Assembly (NCBI RefSeq): GCF_946479685.1
Contig: NZ_CAMLGS010000019.1
Coordinates: 1 to 44,910 of the forward strand
Direction: 5' to 3'
Source: an uncultured Methylotenera sp.
GTDB taxonomy: Bacteria > Pseudomonadota > Gammaproteobacteria > Burkholderiales > Methylophilaceae
DNA: 44,910 bases
Shown: one piece after another, positions 8,560-15,028 of the stretch
How positions within the stretch are numbered: position 1 is the first letter of the stretch
Layout: each line of letters begins with the position of its first letter
Made by a program: the position numbers and the translations under genes
The notes under the pieces: generated by a model
What the model was told of the DNA's origin: nothing
The model's database searches: none
The model's input: the letters and a program-made list of their open reading frames with translations, nothing else

Positions 8560-8748
8560 ATGGACGCAGACTTAACAGCACTAGAACAAAAACTGTTGCA
8601 ATTAATTGCGCGGTATAACGAGTTGCGCGACGAGAACGCGCGTCTACGTGTTGATCTGGGCGCTATGGAATCTGATACCGCATTGCTAAAAGCTAATATG
8701 GCCAAAGCCAGTGAGCGTATCGAAGCGTTAATGCAAAGCCTGCCTTAA
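8560..8748 (+). CDS. ZapB-like small coiled-coil protein (TIGR02449-type)
   Basis: This 62-residue acidic protein is nearly all coiled coil: LEQKLLQLIARYNELRDENA has leucines and hydrophobics at heptad spacing, followed by an LLKANMAKASERIEALM half. It resembles the small TIGR02449/ZapB-like proteins often encoded just before zapA in beta- and gammaproteobacteria. I chose the ATG at 8560 and not the in-frame TTG 36 bases earlier, because that TTG is part of the -35 box and the added residues (TIIFFNYSDC) do not fit a coiled coil. It probably works with ZapA at the FtsZ ring; that is inferred from context. Confidence 0.8.
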   Translation: MDADLTALEQKLLQLIARYNELRDENARLRVDLGAMESDTALLKANMAKASERIEALMQSLP

Positions 8749-8783
8749 TTTTCAATAAACTATTATTTTCTGAGTAAAAGCTA

Positions 8784-9077
8784 ATGAGTGAAATTAAAGG
8801 CGTTGATGTCAATATCATGGGGCGTGATTTTACCGTGTCATGCACGGATGAAGAGCGTCCGGGTTTGCTTAATGCCGTCAATTTTTTAGACAAAAAAATG
8901 CGTGATATCCGCGATAGCGGCAAGGTGATTGGTGTCGAGCGTATTGCGATTATGACAGCACTCAACTTATCCTATGAGCTGCTTAATAGTAAAAGCGGTG
9001 ATGTGAATGTCGGTGATATCAAGCGTAGAATCTCTATGATGCAAGATCAGATAGATCAGGCTTGTGAGCTAAAATAA
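8784..9077 (+). CDS. zapA: Cell division protein ZapA
   Basis: This 97-residue protein matches ZapA, which binds FtsZ and promotes protofilament bundling at the division septum. The N-terminal globular part contains the family motif VNIMGRDFTVSCTDEERPGLLNA and a KMRDIRDSGKVIGVERIAIMTALN helix; the C-terminal part is a predicted coiled coil used for dimer and tetramer formation. It begins 35 bases after the ZapB-like gene and is followed by the probable 6S RNA, the same arrangement as in many proteobacteria. Confidence 0.93.
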   Translation: MSEIKGVDVNIMGRDFTVSCTDEERPGLLNAVNFLDKKMRDIRDSGKVIGVERIAIMTALNLSYELLNSKSGDVNVGDIKRRISMMQDQIDQACELK

Positions 9078-9199
9078 ATATTTTTACAAGTAAAATATTT
9101 AAAGTGCTATGGCGTTTTCTTGATAGCGTTTTGTTGTAAGTGGAGTAAAATCAATTCAATCGTTTTATGATTAAAAATAAAACGTCAGGTTATACAGTT

Positions 9200-9402
9200 T
9201 GTTCTCTGCGGCGTGGTTTAGGCTAATAATTCCTTGAACTAGTTTATAGCATCGGTTTTAGTCATTCGAGTTGTTGTGTGAGCGCTCTATAGATAGTTCT
9301 TTAAGAACCTCTTGGCGAGTGTACCTAATGCGCTCTAGGCTGTTACCACTTGAGCCTTTTTGGTTCAGGATGCTGGCTTAGGCTGCGTCCGTGGAGAACT
9401 CC
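9200..9402 (+). ncRNA. ssrS: Probable 6S RNA
   Basis: The roughly 350-base gap after zapA holds no convincing reading frame but can fold into a long rod. The 5' segment GTTCTCTGCGG (9201-9211) pairs with the 3' segment CCGTGGAGAAC (9389-9399), closing a structure of about 200 nt, close to the size of 6S RNA. A segment CACTTGAGCC...GGTTCAGGATGC...GGCTGCG resembles the 3' half of known 6S RNAs. A possible -10 box TATACA (9191-9196) is just upstream. Location right after zapA is the classical ssrS position. 6S RNA binds sigma-70 RNA polymerase holoenzyme in stationary phase. No covariance search was run. Confidence 0.75.
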
Positions 9403-9411
9403 CTCATTAAT

Positions 9412-9431
9412 GGCAGGCCTTGTTGCCTGCC
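9412..9431. terminator. Hairpin between 6S RNA and the DUF2237 gene
   Basis: GGCAGGC-cttgtt-GCCTGCC forms a perfect seven-pair stem at the convergent end of the 6S RNA and the minus-strand DUF2237 gene. It is followed on the plus strand by GTTATCTT, a weak U-tract. It likely ends the 6S transcript. Confidence 0.5.
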
Positions 9432-9432
9432 G

Positions 9433-9804
9433 TTATCTTAAGGCGTGATATTTCAAATCCGCTAAACTTACGATTTCCAAACACCGTTCATGGCAGCTTT
9501 CCAGAATTACCGGCGGTGCAAATCCGGCTTCTGATGCCTCCAGCCAGCGGCTTGCGCATAAGCACCAGCGGTCGCCTGCACGTAATCCTTCAAAGCCATA
9601 TTCAGGGCGCGGTGTACTTAAATCATTGCCTCTGGAAATTGAGAATGCCAGAAACTCTTCAGTCATTTGTGCGCAAACCGTGTGGCTGCCGTGGTCTTCA
9701 ACACCAGTTTCACAGCAGCCTGAACGGGTGAAGCCGGTGACTGGATCTAAACTGCAGGTTTGTAAGGCGGTGCCAAGTACGTTTTTTTGTTGTAGTTTTG
9801 TCAT
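9433..9804 (-). CDS. DUF2237 family protein
   Basis: This 123-residue protein carries the conserved blocks of the DUF2237 (COG3651) family: NVLGTALQTC, GCCETG, HGSHTVCAQMTEEFL, SRGNDLSTPRPEYGF and GDRWCLCASRW. Length is the family norm. The family is widespread and has many conserved cysteines, which suggests metal or redox chemistry, but no biochemical role is established as far as I know. It is divergent from the EVE-domain gene with an 83-base gap. It sits where a 5-formyltetrahydrofolate cyclo-ligase gene often follows 6S RNA. Confidence 0.9.
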   Translation of the reverse strand: MTKLQQKNVLGTALQTCSLDPVTGFTRSGCCETGVEDHGSHTVCAQMTEEFLAFSISRGNDLSTPRPEYGFEGLRAGDRWCLCASRWLEASEAGFAPPVILESCHERCLEIVSLADLKYHALR

Positions 9805-9887
9805 CTTAGTGTTGATTCAATTGGGAGTTGGTTCAATTTGATTAGATATAGATTATCATAGACGCTCATTTTTGACAGGAAAACGTA

Positions 9888-10346
9888 ATGCGATATTGGT
9901 TAATGAAGTCCGAGCCATCCGATGTTTCAATTGATGACCTAGCAGGCTTTGAGAATCAAACCGTAGATTGGTATGGCGTGCGCAACTACCAAGCGCGTAA
10001 TTTTATGCGCGACCAGATGCAGGTGGGGGATGGCGTGCTGTTCTATCACTCCAATTGTGATGAGCCTGGCATCGCGGGCATTGCTGAGGTGGCGACCTTG
10101 GCCTATCCGGATCGCTTGCAGTTTATTGAAGGCCATAAATACTATGACCCTAAGGCTACACCTGAGAGCCCACGCTGGTTTAATGTGGATGTGAAATTAG
10201 TGCGAAAAACGCGCTTGTTGAGCTTAAAGGAAATGCGCGAAACACCAGCGCTGGAAAATCTGCGTATTCTGCAGCGTGGTAACCGTTTGTCGATTACGCC
10301 GGTTGACCCTAGGGATTGGGCTTTTATTCTTGAGCAGTTGAAGTGA
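9888..10346 (+). CDS. EVE-domain protein
   Basis: This 152-residue protein is a single EVE domain (PUA-like fold, COG2947; human homologue THYN1). Family motifs are YWLMKSEPSDVSIDDL at the start, VDWYGVRNYQARNFMRDQMQVGDGVLFYHS in the middle and LRILQRGNRLSITPVDP near the end. EVE domains are thought to bind modified bases in DNA or RNA; the true role of these stand-alone bacterial versions is not settled. The ATG has an AGGAAAA ribosome site seven bases upstream. It appears to be a single-gene unit ending at paired hairpins. Confidence 0.92.
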   Translation: MRYWLMKSEPSDVSIDDLAGFENQTVDWYGVRNYQARNFMRDQMQVGDGVLFYHSNCDEPGIAGIAEVATLAYPDRLQFIEGHKYYDPKATPESPRWFNVDVKLVRKTRLLSLKEMRETPALENLRILQRGNRLSITPVDPRDWAFILEQLK

Positions 10347-10367
10347 AGCTAGAGCCGATGAAATAAA

Positions 10368-10396
10368 AAAGCCCCTATCACGGATAGGAGCTTTCT
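10368..10396 (-). terminator. Rho-independent terminator of the beta-propeller gene
   Basis: On the minus strand a GCTCCTATC-cgt-GATAGGGGC stem (one mismatch) is followed by a run of six U. It lies about 50 bases after the stop of the propeller gene and may also work for the convergent EVE gene. Confidence 0.75.
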
Positions 10397-10405
10397 CATG
10401 AAATA

Positions 10406-10430
10406 GACTACCTTGTCGGGTAGTCTTTGT
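10406..10430 (+). terminator. Hairpin downstream of the EVE-domain gene
   Basis: GACTACC-ttgtcg-GGTAGTC followed by TTTGTT on the plus strand. It is a second hairpin in the convergent gap and a plausible terminator for the EVE gene, weaker than its neighbour. Confidence 0.5.
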
Positions 10431-10441
10431 TAGTTGTCTGC

Positions 10442-11572
10442 TTATTTAGTACCTAGTTTGGTGTCCAGGCTACCCATAGATTTTGGATAGGTCACGATAC
10501 CCCAAGGCATGTCTTTCACCTCGATTTGTTTCGTTACTTCCAGTTTCTGTGCATCAATCACGTATACCGCATCTGATTTACCGCAAGCTAATAACAGCTG
10601 TTTATCATCAGGGGTAAAAGTGAAGTGCCAGCAACGGTTGCCAGTAGGGATGTCTTTTACTTTTTCGTAGGTTTTAGCATCAAACACTTGCAGCGCTTTT
10701 TGTTTGTTAGTCGCAACAAAAATGTGCTCACCGGTTTTGTCGTAAGAAATGCCATAAGGCGTTTCGCCAGTGTCTACGGTGCGTACAAAGTTAAAGTCTT
10801 TATCCAGCACCATGATTTTGTTGCCGTACTCTAAGGTTGCCAAGTAGGTGTTGCCATCTGGAGATACTTTAATGCCACGTGGGCGGTCGCCATATTCGTG
10901 GGTTTTAATCGTTTTAACCAAGCTGCCGTCTGCAATATTATGCACGGTCACAGTGTTGTCCGCCTCATTGGTGATAACTAGGTTCTTACCGTCAGCAGAG
11001 AACTCAATGCCCTCAGTTTCTGGGCCGCCAGTGATTTCACGTACCTTTTCACCTTTAGTTAAATCGACGATAGCGATTTTAGCTGGGATTTTCTCTTCAC
11101 CGTCGTCATCCTCTTCCTCTGCCGGTTTTTGGCCTGGTTTTGGAGGTGGGCCGCCTACCGCGCTTGGCTCAGATGAAATAAACGCGTAGTTACCGCTAAT
11201 GCGCACAAACTCTGGGTTTTTCCCTACAGGGATTTGTTGTAATACGGCACCGGTTGCTGTATCAATCACTGAAACGCTAGCGTTCTCACGGGTCGCTATG
11301 ACCAGCTTTTTACCGTCATCGGTAATACCCAAGCCGCGAGGGGCGGCAGCTTTGATATCAAGCTCTTTCACTACTTGCATGGTGGCGAGGTCAATCACGC
11401 TTACTCCTGCATCTTGGCGCGTCACATATGCAACGCCAGCACCAGTAGCTGTGCCCGCCGCGGCAGCATCGGTTTGATTGGCTGGTTCTTTGCTGCAGCC
11501 GTTAATGCCTGCCATGAGCGCTAGTAAAATTAAACTAATGCGTGTTTTACTAAATGCTGGGGTAAATTTCAT
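10442..11572 (-). CDS. YVTN-type beta-propeller lipoprotein
   Basis: This 376-residue protein starts with a lipoprotein-type signal (hydrophobic ISLILLALMAGINGC, with Cys26 as the probable lipidated residue), so it should be anchored to a membrane and face the periplasm. The rest is a seven-bladed propeller of YVTN type: repeated units such as YVTRQDAGVSVIDLATMQVVKEL, LVIATRENASVSVIDTATG and IFVATNKQKALQVFDAKT. A low-complexity insert near residues 140-165, rich in Pro then Asp/Glu (GGPPPKPGQKP, EEEDDDGEE), separates two blades and could be a flexible loop. Similar propellers occur near PQQ-dependent alcohol oxidation genes in methylotrophs (TIGR03866), but no such genes are visible here. Precise function is unknown. 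Confidence 0.85.
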   Translation of the reverse strand: MKFTPAFSKTRISLILLALMAGINGCSKEPANQTDAAAAGTATGAGVAYVTRQDAGVSVIDLATMQVVKELDIKAAAPRGLGITDDGKKLVIATRENASVSVIDTATGAVLQQIPVGKNPEFVRISGNYAFISSEPSAVGGPPPKPGQKPAEEEDDDGEEKIPAKIAIVDLTKGEKVREITGGPETEGIEFSADGKNLVITNEADNTVTVHNIADGSLVKTIKTHEYGDRPRGIKVSPDGNTYLATLEYGNKIMVLDKDFNFVRTVDTGETPYGISYDKTGEHIFVATNKQKALQVFDAKTYEKVKDIPTGNRCWHFTFTPDDKQLLLACGKSDAVYVIDAQKLEVTKQIEVKDMPWGIVTYPKSMGSLDTKLGTK

Positions 11573-11709
11573 ACACTCTCTCCAAATTGATTTCTGATGA
11601 TGTCATGCTGATATTGTTATTAAAGTATTAACCTTACTAGGCAAGCAAAATTCATACTAAAAGCGTAGCTGATTAAAAACAGAAGCTTACATGCTAAGAA
11701 GTACTGGTT

Positions 11710-11748
11710 TGGTTAATATCAGCCAGTCGCTATGGTTGATACTAACCA
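11710..11748. repeat. Imperfect inverted repeat upstream of the propeller gene
   Basis: TGGTTAATATCAGCCA (11710-11725) and TGGTTGATACTAACCA (11733-11748) are inverted copies with two differences, seven bases apart. There is no U-tract on either side. It lies between the stop of ilvA and the start of the propeller gene, both on the minus strand, so it could be an operator for the latter or a weak terminator or processing site for ilvA. Confidence 0.5.
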
Positions 11749-11791
11749 ATGTTGATATGTTCAACCTGAGTAGCCGCAGTTTACTGTGTCA

Positions 11792-13303
11792 TTAACCTAA
11801 AAATAATTTATACGCTGGATTATTAGTTTCTTCCCAGTGTGGGTATCCCAAATTATTTAGGAAGTCAGAAAACTCAGTTAGTTCATTTGGCGGCACTTGC
11901 ATACCCGCTAATACGCGGCCAAAGTCTGCACCGTGATTGCGGTAGTGGAACAGGCTAATGTTCCAGTCGTGGCCCATGGTATCTAAAAACTTCATGAGTG
12001 CACCTGGTTTCTCTGGGAACTCAAATCTAAACAATACTTCGTTCTCAGCCTGCGGCGCATGGCCGCCTACCAAGTGGCGCAAATGCAGCTTGGCGACTTC
12101 ATTGGCAGATAAATCCAGCGCCGGCAAACCTTGGGCTTCCAGATCTTTTACCAATTGAGCAGACTCCGCCGGGTCGTTGACGGCTACACCTACAAAAATG
12201 TGGGCTTCTTTAGGGTCTGAGTAGCGGTAGTTAAACTCGGTAATATTGCGGTTGCCAAGTAAGCGGCAAAACGCCTTAAACGCGCCTGGTCGTTCTGGAA
12301 TCGTTACGGCTAATACAGCCTCACGTTTTTCGCCGAGTTCTGCACGTTCAGCAATAAAGCGCAGGCGGTCAAAATTCATATTTGCGCCAGAGGCAATGCT
12401 GATCAGTGTTTTACCTTCCAGCTTTTCGCGTGCGGCATAAGCTTTTAGTCCAGCGGTGGCCAGCGCGCCGGCTGGTTCTAAAATGCTACGTGTATCTTCA
12501 AATACATCTTTGATGGCGGCGCAAATCGCGTCGTTATCCACTACTATCATTTCATCAACGTATTGCTGGCACAGCGCAAAGGTGTGTTCACCTACTTGTT
12601 TAACTGCAGCGCCATCGGCAAATAAGCCCACTTGTTCCAGCATCACGCGCTGACCTTGTTGTAATGATTCAGTCATGGCCTCGGCATCGCGTGCCTCCAC
12701 GCCGATGATTTTAATCTCTGGTCTAACTGCTTTTACATAAGCGGCAATGCCCGCTAATAAACCACCGCCGCCCACGCAGCAAAAAATCGCCTCAATTGGT
12801 TCTGGGTGTGCGTCTAAAATTTCTAATGCAATCGTGCCTTGGCCTGCAATCACGTCCGGGTCGTCGTATGGGTGCACAAAGGTCAGGTTTTCAGATTTCT
12901 CTAGCTCAAGTGCATGCACATAGGCGTCAGAGTAGCTATCGCCAAATAAAACCACCTCTGCACCGCGGCTTTTAACCGCATTGATCTTAATTAGCGGTGT
13001 GGTGGTTGGCATCACAATCACGGCACGACAGCCCAGTTTTTGCGCAGATAGCGCCACACCCTGTGCGTGGTTGCCAGCGCTGGCCGCAATCACGCCTGAA
13101 GCCAGTGCGGCTTTGGGCAGGTTGGCCATTTTGTTGTAGGCGCCGCGCAACTTAAATGAAAACACCGGCTGCATGTCCTCGCGTTTCAAGAAAACACGGT
13201 TATGAATACGTGCCGATAAGTTGGGCTGAAAGTCCAATGGCGTGTTTCTAGCCACGTCGTATACACGAGAGTTTTTGATTTTTTCTAGATAGTTAGTAGA
13301 CAT
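11792..13303 (-). CDS. ilvA: Threonine ammonia-lyase, biosynthetic
   Basis: This 503-residue enzyme converts threonine to 2-oxobutanoate, the first step in isoleucine synthesis. The PLP domain (about residues 1-325) has the lysine motif FSFKLRGAYNKM near residue 52 and the glycine loop VGGGGLLAG near residue 185. Two ACT-like regulatory domains follow (REAVLAVTIPERPGAFKAF and LFRFEFPEKPGALMKFL), the long form expected to be inhibited by isoleucine. It is divergent from rpiA with a 78-base gap. No clear ribosome site precedes the ATG. Confidence 0.96.
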   Translation of the reverse strand: MSTNYLEKIKNSRVYDVARNTPLDFQPNLSARIHNRVFLKREDMQPVFSFKLRGAYNKMANLPKAALASGVIAASAGNHAQGVALSAQKLGCRAVIVMPTTTPLIKINAVKSRGAEVVLFGDSYSDAYVHALELEKSENLTFVHPYDDPDVIAGQGTIALEILDAHPEPIEAIFCCVGGGGLLAGIAAYVKAVRPEIKIIGVEARDAEAMTESLQQGQRVMLEQVGLFADGAAVKQVGEHTFALCQQYVDEMIVVDNDAICAAIKDVFEDTRSILEPAGALATAGLKAYAAREKLEGKTLISIASGANMNFDRLRFIAERAELGEKREAVLAVTIPERPGAFKAFCRLLGNRNITEFNYRYSDPKEAHIFVGVAVNDPAESAQLVKDLEAQGLPALDLSANEVAKLHLRHLVGGHAPQAENEVLFRFEFPEKPGALMKFLDTMGHDWNISLFHYRNHGADFGRVLAGMQVPPNELTEFSDFLNNLGYPHWEETNNPAYKLFLG

Positions 13304-13381
13304 GCGTTTTTGTATTAGTAAGTAGCGGTGTATAGTTATGGTTTGATTGACATTATAAAGAATTTATAAGGATTTAAGTAA

Positions 13382-14041
13382 ATGGCGTTTACACAAGATG
13401 AATTAAAGCAACAAGTTGCAAAAGCAGCAGTGGAATATGTAAAAGGCGGCATCATTGGTGTGGGTACTGGCTCTACCGCTAACTTCTTTATTGAAGAGTT
13501 AGCAAAAGTGAAGCACAAAATTGATGGTGCGGTAGCAAGTTCTGAAGCAACTGCACAACGTTTGCGCGGTCATGGCATTGAAGTATTTGACCTGAATTCA
13601 GTCGATGGTTTGGAGATTTATGTAGATGGCGCTGACGAAATTACCGAGCATATGCACATGCTAAAAGGTGGCGGTGGTGCATTAACCCGTGAGAAGATTG
13701 TTGCTGCGGTTGCTAAAAAGTTTATTTGTATCTGTGATGCGACTAAATATGTACCAGTATTAGGTAAATTCCCACTGCCGGTTGAAGTATTACCTATGGC
13801 AAAAAGCCATGTAGCACGTGAGCTGGTTAAATTGGGTGGCCAGCCAAAATTGCGTGATTTCACCACTGATAACGGTAACGTGATTCTTGATGTGCATGGT
13901 TTAACGATTACTGATCCAGTTGAGATGGAAGCAAAAATCAACCAAATCGTTGGCGTAGTAACTAACGGCTTATTTGCGGCTCGTCCAGCCAATGTATTGT
14001 TGTTAGCTACTGCTGAAGGCGTTAAAACCTACCAGAAATAA
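13382..14041 (+). CDS. rpiA: Ribose-5-phosphate isomerase A
   Basis: This 219-residue enzyme interconverts ribose 5-phosphate and ribulose 5-phosphate. Family motifs include [15 protein letters not shown] (phosphate-binding loop), [25 protein letters not shown] (catalytic acids) and the [12 protein letters not shown] region. In a RuMP-pathway organism it also helps regenerate ribulose 5-phosphate, the formaldehyde acceptor for the Hps encoded later in the window. A ribosome site AAGGA is nine bases before the ATG. Length matches the family. Confidence 0.97.
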   Translation: MAFTQDELKQQVAKAAVEYVKGGIIGVGTGSTANFFIEELAKVKHKIDGAVASSEATAQRLRGHGIEVFDLNSVDGLEIYVDGADEITEHMHMLKGGGGALTREKIVAAVAKKFICICDATKYVPVLGKFPLPVEVLPMAKSHVARELVKLGGQPKLRDFTTDNGNVILDVHGLTITDPVEMEAKINQIVGVVTNGLFAARPANVLLLATAEGVKTYQK

Positions 14042-14115
14042 AACATGGAACTGTAATAATATTGTCATATTGCCTAGTTAGACTGTGCTGATTAGCAGAT
14101 ATTGGAAATTTAAAA

Positions 14116-14823
14116 ATGCATTCTGAACATACCTTTAAGCAATATGACGCAGAGTTGGAAGCTTTACGAGGCAAAGTGCTGGAGATGGGCGGCTTAGTTG
14201 AGCAGCAAATCGTGCAAGCGCTTGAAGCGTTAGTAAAGCTAGACTCAAATTTAGCTAAAGAAGTGATGGTTAGCGATCAGCTTGTTAATGCACTTGAAGT
14301 GCAAATTGACGAGGGATGTAGTCAGATTATTGCACGTCGCCAGCCTGCGGCCGGTGATTTGCGCATGGTGATGATGATGGTGAAAACCATTACGGATCTT
14401 GAGCGTATTGGTGATGAAGCCACTAAAATCGCCCGTACTGCGCAAAAGATTTTTGACGAAGATCGCATGTACAAGCCACGCTTTAATGAAATTAAATCGA
14501 TGGTGGCATTGGTGCGCGAGATGTTGCGCACCGCGCTCGACGGCTTTGCGCGTTTGGACGTGAGTAAAACCGTGGATGTTGCTAGGCAGGATGAGTTGGT
14601 GGATGAACATTTCCGCTCAGCCATGCGTCAGCTGATTACCTTTATGCTGGAAGATCCACGCACGATTTCTATGTCATTAGAGGTGCTGTTTGTAGCAAAA
14701 GCCATTGAGCGTATTGGTGACCATGCTAAAAACATCGCTGAATATGTAGTGTATATGGTGAAGGGTAAAGATGTACGCCATATCTCCGTGCAAGAGATGG
14801 AAAGAGAAACCTTGGAGCCTTAA
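14116..14823 (+). CDS. phoU: Phosphate signalling protein PhoU
   Basis: This 235-residue helical protein has the two three-helix-bundle repeats of PhoU. Each carries a metal-binding E/DxxxD-type motif: ITDLERIGDEATKIAR near residue 95 and AKAIERIGDHAKNIAEY near residue 200. PhoU restrains PhoR kinase and the PstSCAB phosphate transporter when phosphate is plentiful. No pst or phoBR gene is next to it here; it follows rpiA after 74 bases and ends at a strong terminator. Confidence 0.96.
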   Translation: MHSEHTFKQYDAELEALRGKVLEMGGLVEQQIVQALEALVKLDSNLAKEVMVSDQLVNALEVQIDEGCSQIIARRQPAAGDLRMVMMMVKTITDLERIGDEATKIARTAQKIFDEDRMYKPRFNEIKSMVALVREMLRTALDGFARLDVSKTVDVARQDELVDEHFRSAMRQLITFMLEDPRTISMSLEVLFVAKAIERIGDHAKNIAEYVVYMVKGKDVRHISVQEMERETLEP

Positions 14824-14900
14824 GTTGGTGCTTGGTTTTTAGTGAGGCCGCTAAAGTTTTGATGGTGGCCTTGCTATGAATAGCTTAAACAGTAGTAAAT

Positions 14901-14928
14901 AAAAAAGCGGCTTTTAAGCCGCTTTTTT
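14901..14928. terminator. Bidirectional terminator between phoU and topA
   Basis: AAAAAAGCGGCTT and its exact inverse form a palindrome, giving a GC-rich stem with a U-run on either strand. It sits between the convergent phoU and topA genes and can serve both. Confidence 0.85.
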
Positions 14929-15028
14929 ATTGGTCAGTTTGTACTTAAATGCAGCTTGAAATAGGTCTAGCTTGAACTAGGCTTAGTTTAGGCTAGGTTG
15001 TTTGAGCTAACCTTACTTAGCCAGTGTA

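Noticed and set aside
9420..9841. Plus-strand frames opposite the DUF2237 gene
   Set aside because: They are antisense to a gene with clear family motifs and have none of their own.
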